Assembly: GCA_035463115.1 (NCBI GenBank) | Contig: DATHTO010000103.1 | Span: 1 to 33,667 of the forward strand | DNA: 33,667 bases | Direction: 5' to 3' | Origin: BPGL01 sp035463115 | Lineage (GTDB): Bacteria; Actinomycetota; UBA4738; HRBIN12 | In this document: positions 1 to 6,865 of the stretch, piece by piece | Position numbering within the stretch: position 1 is the stretch's first letter | Layout: the number at the start of each line of letters is the position of its first letter | The notes under the pieces: generated by a model | Seen by the model: only the letters and a program-made list of their open reading frames with translations | Database searches by the model: none | What the model was told of the DNA's origin: nothing | Program-made: the position numbers and the translations under genes

Positions 1-145
1 CGAGGTCGCGCGCGCCGTCGGCCCGCCAGAGCTCGCTCGCACCGGCTCGACGGACGAGCTCGAGGAACCGGCGCTGCGCGCCGGCCACCTCGGCGTTCGC
101 GGCATCGAGGGCCGCGACGAGGCCGGACGGGTCGTCGTCGAACAT
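1..145 (-). CDS. DUF222/HNH endonuclease-type protein, N-terminal fragment
   Basis: The gene runs off the left edge; only the first 48 codons are present. They begin MFDDDPSGLVAALDAANAEV and continue with an AQRRFLEL helix and a 'LWRADGARDL' stretch. This pattern (an Ala/Leu-rich helix, AQRR, then W-x2-DGAR before a 'WLA' helix) is what I know from the start of actinobacterial DUF222 proteins. Many of those carry a C-terminal HNH nuclease, but that part lies outside the window, so nuclease function is not shown. The ATG start is supported by a TAGCGT box seven bases upstream. The family is often present in several copies per actinobacterial genome. Confidence 0.6.
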   Translation of the reverse strand, partial: MFDDDPSGLVAALDAANAEVAGAQRRFLELVRRAGASELWRADGARDL

Positions 146-152
146 GCGCTCG

Positions 153-158
153 ACGCTA
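153..158 (-). promoter_or_regulatory. -10 box TAGCGT of the DUF222 gene
   Basis: TAGCGT on the minus strand ends seven bases before the ATG at 145, leaving almost no room for a leader. No convincing -35 element is visible. Confidence 0.5.
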
Positions 159-317
159 CGCCGCAGCGCCCCCGCGGTCTGTGCGATGCGTCACGTTCGG
201 ACCGAGATGAGTGCGATCGGCGCCACGCTTCGTCACGCGCGCGGGCGACCGAACGACATGCGCGTGAGCCGAGCCGTGACGGCGGGCATCGCCGACCGCC
301 GACGGCGTCAGCTCCCG

Positions 318-482
318 TCAGAACAATCGCGGCACCGCGTGAACGATCGCCGCGATCCCTGCGACAGCGAGGACGGCGCCGACCACCCGGAACGCCCCGC
401 CGCGTCTCCACGACGGCCACGCCAGGGCGAGGCTCGCGAGACCGACGCCCAGCTCGATCCCGTAGGTCACGGCGTCGCCCAT
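318..482 (-). CDS. small two-helix membrane protein, 54 aa
   Basis: An open frame of 55 codons starts ATG and ends TGA; the product begins MGDAVTYGIELGVGLASLAL and ends AVPRLF. Two hydrophobic stretches (about residues 9-22 and 33-51) are separated by a short charged turn, WPSWRRGG, giving a helical hairpin in the membrane. I do not recognise a family. Support for a real gene is the clean hydrophobic hairpin, the TAGGGT box nine bases before the ATG, and its head-to-head arrangement with the DUF4397 gene across a dyad at 499-526. It may be a small membrane component co-regulated with that exported protein, which is inference only. Confidence 0.5.
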   Translation of the reverse strand: MGDAVTYGIELGVGLASLALAWPSWRRGGAFRVVGAVLAVAGIAAIVHAVPRLF

Positions 483-491
483 CCAGTCCGG

Positions 492-497
492 ACCCTA
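492..497 (-). promoter_or_regulatory. -10 box TAGGGT of the small membrane protein
   Basis: TAGGGT on the minus strand lies nine bases before the ATG at 482. It abuts the left arm of the dyad at 499-526. Confidence 0.45.
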
Positions 498-498
498 C

Positions 499-526
499 GT
501 GCATGGGACCGGCCGAACCTATGCAC
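499..526. promoter_or_regulatory. dyad between divergent genes (candidate operator)
   Basis: The arms GTGCATGGG (499-507) and CCTATGCAC (518-526) are inverted repeats with one mismatch across a 10-base spacer. The dyad lies directly upstream of the minus-strand TAGGGT box and includes a TATGCA that could serve as the plus-strand -10 for the DUF4397 gene. Size and position fit a dimeric regulator site. Confidence 0.4.
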
Positions 527-619
527 CCTCGGCCCGCGGCGATCCGGCGCCCGCTCGCTCCCGGATCGCGTGGCGAGACGCTCGCGCAGGGCGGGCATCG
601 GACGCAACAGGAGGCAAGC

Positions 620-1282
620 ATGAAGCGAACGATCGGGCTGCTCGTGAGCGGTCTCGTCGCGCTCTCGCTCGTGTCGACGGCGGGGATCGCGTCGGCGCAG
701 GGCGCGAACGCCACGCTGCACGTGCTGCACGCCGTGCCGGGGGCGACGGTCGACGTCTGCGTCGACGGCGCCGAGGTCAAGTCGAACTTCGAGTACAAGC
801 GGCGGTTCACCGCCGAGCTTCCGGCAGGCGAGTACCGCGTCGTGATCCGTGCGGCTGCTTCGGGTGAGTGCACCGGGGACCGCGTGAAGGGCGCGAACGT
901 GACGCTCGAGGCCGGGAAGAACTACACGGCGGCGGCCGGTCTGTCGAAGCACGGCACGGTGAAGCTGTTCGCCTTCCAGAACGACGTGCGGGACCTCCGC
1001 AAGGGCGTCGCGCGGGTCGAGGTGCGCCACATCGCGGCGGCGCCGCGCGTGGACGTCTGGGTGGACGGTGCTCCGGCGATCCGCAGGTTCCCGAACGGGG
1101 AGCAGGCCAGGGTCAAGCTGCCCGCCGGCGGTTACACGGTCCGCGTCGCGCCTGCCGGCACGACCACGACGGTGATCGGACCGCGGACGTTCGACCTGTC
1201 GGGCGGCACGGCGTACCAGGTCTTCGCGACCGGGAACGGAGACGCCGGCTACAACTTCCTCGTGCTGGCGCAGAAGGTCTGA
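620..1282 (+). CDS. exported DUF4397 domain protein
   Basis: The 220-residue product has a signal peptide (KR at residues 2-3, a Leu/Val core to about 20, likely cleavage after ASA at 26). Two related beta-rich segments follow. One starts ATLHVLHAVPGATVDVCVDG near residue 31, the other VEVRHIAAAPRVDVWVDG near residue 135. The 'hxHxxPxxxVDVxVDG' pattern followed by 'LPAGxYxVxVxxA' is typical of DUF4397, a secreted bacterial domain without a known activity. The ATG at 620 is chosen because GGAGG sits seven bases upstream and the signal peptide follows at once; the frame is open further upstream but has no signal. A strong hairpin follows the gene. Confidence 0.85.
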   Translation: MKRTIGLLVSGLVALSLVSTAGIASAQGANATLHVLHAVPGATVDVCVDGAEVKSNFEYKRRFTAELPAGEYRVVIRAAASGECTGDRVKGANVTLEAGKNYTAAAGLSKHGTVKLFAFQNDVRDLRKGVARVEVRHIAAAPRVDVWVDGAPAIRRFPNGEQARVKLPAGGYTVRVAPAGTTTTVIGPRTFDLSGGTAYQVFATGNGDAGYNFLVLAQKV

Positions 1283-1305
1283 CCCGACGCGCAACGCGAG
1301 GAACG

Positions 1306-1351
1306 GACGTCGAGGCCGGGGGCGCGCCCGCAGCCCCCGGCCTTCGACGTC
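1306..1351 (+). terminator. long GC-rich hairpin after the DUF4397 gene
   Basis: The arm 1306-1323 (gacgtcgaggccgggggc) pairs with 1333-1351 (gcccccggccttcgacgtc) with one bulged base and a nine-base loop. It lies 24 bases past the stop codon. There is no T-run, so it may act as a transcript end or stabiliser rather than a classical intrinsic terminator. Confidence 0.6.
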
Positions 1352-1413
1352 GGGGTCTTCGACGTGAGGCCTTCGAGACGGACAGGCCTTCGACCGAGCG
1401 GCCTTCGTTTCCG
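1339..1413. repeat. degenerate GGCCTTCGA direct repeats, 14-17 bp spacing
   Basis: GGCCTTCGA or near variants begin at 1339, 1353 (GGGTCTTCGA), 1368, 1385 and 1400, a spacing of 14, 15, 17 and 15 bases. The first unit overlaps the right arm of the hairpin. The array ends about 30 bases before the npdG -10 box. It encodes nothing recognisable. Confidence 0.55.
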
Positions 1414-1442
1414 ACGGCGAACGGTCGTGACGGCGCGGCGGG

Positions 1443-1448
1443 TAGGCT
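1443..1448 (+). promoter_or_regulatory. -10 box TAGGCT of npdG
   Basis: TAGGCT ends eight bases before the ATG at 1457. No Shine-Dalgarno sequence fits in between, suggesting a leaderless or nearly leaderless mRNA. Confidence 0.5.
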
Positions 1449-1456
1449 CTGCCGCC

Positions 1457-2143
1457 ATGGACGTCGCGATCGTCGGAGGCACGGGCCACGAAGGGTTCGG
1501 ACTCGCGCTCCGGCTCGCGGCCGCCGGACATCGGGTCACGATCGGATCGCGCGACGCCGAGAAGGCGGCCGCCTCGGTCACCGAGGCGAAGGACATCCTC
1601 GGGCCCGACGCCGCGGTCGACGGGGCGGAGAATCCGGTCGCCGTGTCGGGCTCGGGCGTCGTGATCGTCACCGTCCCGTTCGCGGGGCAGGTCGCCACGT
1701 ACGCGACGATCGCCGAGCATCTCGATCCCGGAACCATCGTGGTCGACGCGACGAGTCCGCTCCAGTCGGCGGTCGGCGCGAAGGCATGGCACGTCCTGCG
1801 CCCGTGGCAAGGGTCGGCCTCGGAGCTCGCGGCGTCGCTCGTGCCGGACGGCGTCCGCGTGATCGGCGCCTTCCACACGGTCGCCGCCTCGGCGCTGCGA
1901 GACCTCGAGCGGCCGGTCGACGAGGACGTCCTCGTGTGCGGCGACGACGCCGACGCGAAGCACGTCGTCGGCGAGCTCGTCGAAACGATCCCGGGGATGC
2001 GCTGGGTCGACTGCGGTCCGCTCGAGACGGCGCGGATCACGGAACAGCTCACCGCGCTCCTGATCACCGTCAACCGCCGGTACAAGATCAAGGGAGCGGG
2101 CTTCCGGATCAGCGGACGCGACATGTGGGGCGCCCCAGGTTGA
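1457..2143 (+). CDS. npdG: F420:NADP oxidoreductase
   Basis: The product (228 aa) should transfer hydride between NADP(H) and coenzyme F420 in the cytoplasm. It opens with MDVAIVGGTGHEGFGLALRL, the dinucleotide-binding loop of the NpdG/Fno family, where GGTG-x-x-G replaces the usual GxGxxG. The NADP 2'-phosphate region follows as 'TIGSRDAEKA' near residues 32-41, and 'VIVTVPF' and 'VDATSPL' come later. The C-terminal part ('GAFHTVAA', 'DCGPLETARITEQLTALLITVNRRYK') is the family's helical domain. Length is normal. The start is the ATG just after the TAGGCT box; the upstream in-frame extension is Arg-rich and unlike the family. It is monocistronic, ending 42 bases from the convergent carboxylase gene. 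It implies that the organism makes F420. Confidence 0.88.
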   Translation: MDVAIVGGTGHEGFGLALRLAAAGHRVTIGSRDAEKAAASVTEAKDILGPDAAVDGAENPVAVSGSGVVIVTVPFAGQVATYATIAEHLDPGTIVVDATSPLQSAVGAKAWHVLRPWQGSASELAASLVPDGVRVIGAFHTVAASALRDLERPVDEDVLVCGDDADAKHVVGELVETIPGMRWVDCGPLETARITEQLTALLITVNRRYKIKGAGFRISGRDMWGAPG

Positions 2144-2150
2144 TCCCCGT

Positions 2151-2180
2151 CACCGGGTGCGCGGTGGAGCGCCGCCGGTG
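2151..2180. terminator. possible bidirectional hairpin between npdG and the carboxylase gene
   Basis: CACCGG (2151-2156) and CCGGTG (2175-2180) are perfect inverted arms with further GC pairing inside, in the short space between two convergent genes. There is no T-tract, so the call is weak. Confidence 0.3.
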
Positions 2181-2185
2181 CGGTC

Positions 2186-3913
<1,728 letters not shown>

Positions 3914-3918
3914 TCGCG

Positions 3919-3924
3919 TATCGT
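3919..3924 (+). promoter_or_regulatory. -10 box TATCGT of birA
   Basis: TATCGT ends seven bases before the GTG at 3932. It overlaps the alternative GTG at 3923, which is why the later start is preferred. Confidence 0.45.
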
Positions 3925-3931
3925 GCCCTCC

Positions 3932-4696
3932 GTGCTGACCAGGGACGACCTGCTGGCTGCGCTCGCCGCGATCCGCGAGTCGGCCCCCGTGCGCGCGGAC
4001 GAGGTTACCGGTTCGACGAACGCCACGGCGGGGCAGCTCGCCGACGACGGCGCGCCCGAGTGGACCCTCGTGAGCGCCGGTCATCAGACCGACGGACGCG
4101 GCCGGCTCGGCCGCGCGTGGGTCGACGAGCCGGACCGGTCGCTGATCCTGTCGATCGTGCTTCGGCCGGCGATCGCGCCGGGGCGCGCCGGGATCCTGTC
4201 GCTCGCCGCCGGCGCGGCGATGGCCGAGGCGATCCGCGAGGTGGCGGGGCTCGACGCGACGTGCAAGTGGCCGAACGACATCCTCGTGGGTCGTGCCAAG
4301 GTCGGCGGCGTGCTGCTCGAGTCCTCCGTCGAGGGGGAGCGGTTCCGCTGGGTCGTCGTCGGCGTGGGCGTGAACCTCGTGCCACCCGACGGCGTGGAGA
4401 ACGCGGGCGGTGTCGGCGACGTCGGCACGCGCGCGCTCGCGATCGCGTTCCTCCGCCGGTTGCATGCGCTCTACGAAGGGGAGGAGCGCGAGTTCGCCCT
4501 GCGGGTGCGTTCGTCGTGGTTGACGGCGTCGTCGACGATCGGCCGCCTCGTCGAGGCGACGACGTCGTCGGGCGCGACGGTCGTCGGGCGCGCCGTCGGG
4601 ATCGACGACTTCGGCGCGCTCCAGCTCTCGACCGACGACGGTGAGCGGCGCGTCACCTTCGGCGAGGTCGTGCACCTCGGTGACGCCGGTGCGTGA
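3932..4696 (+). CDS. birA: biotin--[acetyl-CoA carboxylase] ligase
   Basis: The 254-residue product should activate biotin with ATP and attach it to the carrier lysine of the carboxylase encoded next door. It shows the biotin/AMP loop GRGRLGRAW near residue 54, 'KWPNDILVGRAKVGGVLLES' with the conserved Lys-Trp-Pro-Asn-Asp, and 'VVVGVGVNL' after it. A short C-terminal beta domain ends the protein. There is no N-terminal DNA-binding domain, so it is the mono-functional ligase class and not a repressor. Start GTG 3932 lies seven bases after a TATCGT box; GTG 3923 is in frame but sits inside that box. It diverges from the biotin carboxylase gene with only 18 bases between starts, so the two promoters must overlap. 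Confidence 0.9.
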   Translation: MLTRDDLLAALAAIRESAPVRADEVTGSTNATAGQLADDGAPEWTLVSAGHQTDGRGRLGRAWVDEPDRSLILSIVLRPAIAPGRAGILSLAAGAAMAEAIREVAGLDATCKWPNDILVGRAKVGGVLLESSVEGERFRWVVVGVGVNLVPPDGVENAGGVGDVGTRALAIAFLRRLHALYEGEEREFALRVRSSWLTASSTIGRLVEATTSSGATVVGRAVGIDDFGALQLSTDDGERRVTFGEVVHLGDAGA

Positions 4697-4710
4697 GGCG
4701 GTCCCGACCG

Positions 4711-4739
4711 TTGCTCCGTCCGTCGAGGCGGGGTAGCGT
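4711..4739 (+). promoter_or_regulatory. promoter TTGCTC-N17-TAGCGT of the PH/SHOCT gene
   Basis: TTGCTC (4711-4716) and TAGCGT (4734-4739) are separated by 17 bases, the usual sigma-70 spacing. The -10 box ends six bases before the ATG at 4746. Confidence 0.55.
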
Positions 4740-4745
4740 CCGCGC

Positions 4746-5366
4746 ATGCCGTTCCCGCGTCGCCTGCTGATCGAGGGCGAGGAGCTGGTGCTCGACCGCC
4801 GCCCCCACTGGATCGCGCTCGTGGGCCCGGCGCTCGTCGCGATCGTCGGGCTGATCGCGGCGTGGTGGCTCGCGACGAGGTGGCTCGACGACGTCGCATG
4901 GCTGCCGTGGATCGCCTACCTCGTGCTCCTCGTCGTGTATCCGGTTCCGAAGGTCGTCGCATGGCTCACGTCGAACTTCGCCGTGACGAGCGATCGGGTG
5001 ATCCACCGCGAGGGGTTCATCGCGAAGCGATCGATGGAGATCCCCCTCGAGGCGATCAACGACGTGCGCTTCGACCAGGGCGTGATCGACCGGATGCTCG
5101 GCGCGGGCACGCTCGTGATCCAGTCCGCGTCCGAGCAGGGACGGCAGATCTTCGACGACATCCGCGACCCGGAGGGCGTCCAGCGGACGATCTACCGCGA
5201 GGGCGAGCGGAACAAGGAGCGCATGTTCCAGGGCCGCGGCGACGCGGCGCCCGCCGCGCCGTCGGTGACGTCGGAGCTCGAGCGCCTCGCCGACCTCCGC
5301 GCGAAGGGCATCCTCACCGAAGAGGAGTTCCAGGCGCAGAAGGCCCGCATCCTCCGCAGCGGGTGA
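4746..5366 (+). CDS. membrane protein with bacterial PH domain and C-terminal SHOCT motif
   Basis: The 206-residue product begins MPFPRRLLIEGEELVLDRRP. Two membrane helices follow (about residues 22-44 and 50-72). A YdbS-like bacterial PH domain comes next, recognised by 'FAVTSDRVIHREGFIAKRSMEIPLEAINDV' and 'RMLGAGTLVIQSASEQGRQIFDDIRDPEGVQ'. After an Ala/Pro linker the last 30 residues, LADLRAKGILTEEEFQAQKARIL, form a SHOCT helical pair. Such proteins are common actinobacterial membrane proteins with no settled function. The start sits six bases after a well-spaced promoter. It is a single gene, convergent with the channel gene. Confidence 0.85.
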   Translation: MPFPRRLLIEGEELVLDRRPHWIALVGPALVAIVGLIAAWWLATRWLDDVAWLPWIAYLVLLVVYPVPKVVAWLTSNFAVTSDRVIHREGFIAKRSMEIPLEAINDVRFDQGVIDRMLGAGTLVIQSASEQGRQIFDDIRDPEGVQRTIYREGERNKERMFQGRGDAAPAAPSVTSELERLADLRAKGILTEEEFQAQKARILRSG

Positions 5367-5400
5367 CCGGCCCGCGGGCCTCACGCGGTCGACGCGTCAC

Positions 5401-5466
5401 GGCTCGAGCAGGAGCACGGCTCTCGCTCCGAGCAGGAGCACGGCTCACGATCCGAGCAGGAGCACG
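5401..5466. repeat. 24-bp tandem repeat spanning the channel gene stop codon
   Basis: The 14-base core CGAGCAGGAGCACG occurs at 5405-5418, 5429-5442 and 5453-5466, exactly 24 bases apart. The right copy is inside the last codons of the channel gene; the other two lie beyond its stop codon (5445-5447). Confidence 0.75.
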
Positions 5467-6398
5467 ACGTCGCCGACCTCGAGCGTCGTGGTGGCTTCGG
5501 GGTTCCGGACCGTCTGGCCGTCGGCCCGGCGGATCGCCAGGACCGGCGCTCCGACGTCCGTGACCTTGCGCCCCCGGAGGTCCGACGCCTCGTCGACGAC
5601 GCGCTCGGTGACCGGGACCGACCGTCGTGCGCTCGAGCCGCTGTCGAACACGTCGACGATGGCGGGGTCGCGTGCCATCCGAACCATGTGCCGCCCGCTC
5701 GAGACGTACGGCGACACGACGCGATCGGCGCCCGCACGCTCGAGGCGCTCCGTCGAGCCCGGTTCCGACGCGCGCGCGACGATGAAGAGATCCGGGTTCA
5801 TCTGGCGCGCCGTCAGCGTGATGTAGACGTTCGTCGCATCCGAATCGACCGCGCACAACAGGGCGCGGGCCCGCTCGACACCAGCCTCGCGGAGCGCCGG
5901 CTCGAGCGACGGGTCGTCGATCAGGTACGCGACGCCGTCCTCGTGCATCCGCTCCTCGAGCTCCTCGTTCGGATCCAGGACGACGAACGGGACGCCGGCG
6001 GTCTCGAGCTCGCGCACGGCGGCGCGTCCCACCCGCCCGTACGCGCACACGATGTAGTGGTCGTGCATCGCCGCGATCCGTCGTTCCATCCGTCTCCTCC
6101 TCGATCGTCCGCCGATCTCCGCCTCGGCGAGGATCGCCGCGGTGAACGAGATCGCCGTGAGCAGCACCGCGACGCCCATGACCAGCAAGCTCAGGGTGAA
6201 GATGCGGCCGCTCGTGTCGAGCTCCCGCACCTCCCGGAAGCCGACCGTCGTCAGCGTCGTCACGGTCATGTAGAGGGCGTCGAGGAACGACCATCCCTCG
6301 AACCGCCAATAGCCGATGACGCCGTAGACGACGAGACCCGCGAGCGCCGCGCCGACCCAGGCCAGACGGCGCGGGAGCGACGACACGGGGGTGGCCAC
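5445..6398 (-). CDS. two-TM potassium channel with RCK (TrkA-N/TrkA-C) domains
   Basis: The 317-residue product should form a tetrameric K+ channel gated by its cytoplasmic RCK domains. TM1 spans about residues 12-30, the pore helix about 38-50, the filter is T51-V52-G53-F54, and TM2 about 68-92. The RCK Rossmann part starts 'HYIVCAYGRVGRAAVREL' with 'VVLDPNEE' at the second strand. The C-terminal part ends 'LAIRRADGQTVRNP' and 'EVGDVVLLLGS'. After the filter the sequence is R55-E56, where TTVGxGD/GE is usual, so a conserved Gly is Arg. The GTG start is set by a TACGGT box six bases upstream. The stop codon lies within a 24-bp tandem repeat. Confidence 0.85.
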   Translation of the reverse strand: MATPVSSLPRRLAWVGAALAGLVVYGVIGYWRFEGWSFLDALYMTVTTLTTVGFREVRELDTSGRIFTLSLLVMGVAVLLTAISFTAAILAEAEIGGRSRRRRMERRIAAMHDHYIVCAYGRVGRAAVRELETAGVPFVVLDPNEELEERMHEDGVAYLIDDPSLEPALREAGVERARALLCAVDSDATNVYITLTARQMNPDLFIVARASEPGSTERLERAGADRVVSPYVSSGRHMVRMARDPAIVDVFDSGSSARRSVPVTERVVDEASDLRGRKVTDVGAPVLAIRRADGQTVRNPEATTTLEVGDVVLLLGS

Positions 6399-6404
6399 GC
6401 GCGG

Positions 6405-6410
6405 ACCGTA
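6405..6410 (-). promoter_or_regulatory. -10 box TACGGT of the K+ channel gene
   Basis: TACGGT on the minus strand ends six bases before the GTG at 6398. Confidence 0.45.
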
Positions 6411-6460
6411 CCCGAGGGCGGGCGCGTCGGCGAGGGGCCGGTCGGCCCCCACCGCCCGGG

Positions 6461-6466
6461 TAGCAT
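6461..6466 (+). promoter_or_regulatory. -10 box TAGCAT of the VOC gene
   Basis: TAGCAT ends seven bases before the ATG at 6474. Confidence 0.45.
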
Positions 6467-6473
6467 CGGGCCG

Positions 6474-6824
6474 ATGATCGGGCCGATCGACCACGTCTAC
6501 TACTGGACGCGCGACATGGACGCCGCGGTCGCGTTCTACCGGGACGTGCTCGGCATGGAGCTCGTGCGGCGCGAAGGCGCCGAGTGGGCGGAGCTCGACG
6601 GCGGCGCAGGCGTGCGCTTCGCGCTCCACGGCACCGACGACGACGTCCCGCCGAGCGGAACGGTCGTCCTGCGGGTCGACGACCTCGAGGAGGCGCGCTG
6701 GACGCTCGGATCCCGCGGCGTCGCGTTCGACGCGTACGTCGGCGAGGTCGAGGGCTTCGCGAGGTTCGCGACGTTCCGCGATCCCGACGGCAACCCGGTC
6801 CAGCTGATCGAGTACCGGCGCTGA
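6474..6824 (+). CDS. VOC superfamily (glyoxalase/dioxygenase-like) protein
   Basis: The 116-residue single-domain protein begins MIGPIDHVYYWTRDMDAAVAFYRDVLGM, the first beta-alpha-beta module of the vicinal-oxygen-chelate fold. The second module ends 'FRDPDGNPVQLIEYRR'. His7 and the Glu near the C-terminus sit where VOC enzymes bind a metal, so a metal-dependent activity is possible, but the substrate cannot be read from sequence. The start follows a TAGCAT box. An in-frame ATG-ATC-GGG-CCG reading gives the natural VOC opening directly. It stands alone between the divergent channel gene and the cyclase-ATPase gene 42 bases downstream, which has its own promoter box. Confidence 0.8.
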   Translation: MIGPIDHVYYWTRDMDAAVAFYRDVLGMELVRREGAEWAELDGGAGVRFALHGTDDDVPPSGTVVLRVDDLEEARWTLGSRGVAFDAYVGEVEGFARFATFRDPDGNPVQLIEYRR

Positions 6825-6853
6825 CGTCGCGCGAGCCGCCGCTCGGCCGCCCC

Positions 6854-6859
6854 TATGCT
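6854..6859 (+). promoter_or_regulatory. -10 box TATGCT of the cyclase-ATPase gene
   Basis: TATGCT ends six bases before the GTG at 6866. Confidence 0.45.
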
Positions 6860-6865
6860 GAGCCC

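Noticed and set aside
3923..3931. Earlier GTG start for birA
   Set aside because: GTG 3923 lies inside the TATCGT -10 box; GTG 3932 has the usual box-to-start distance.
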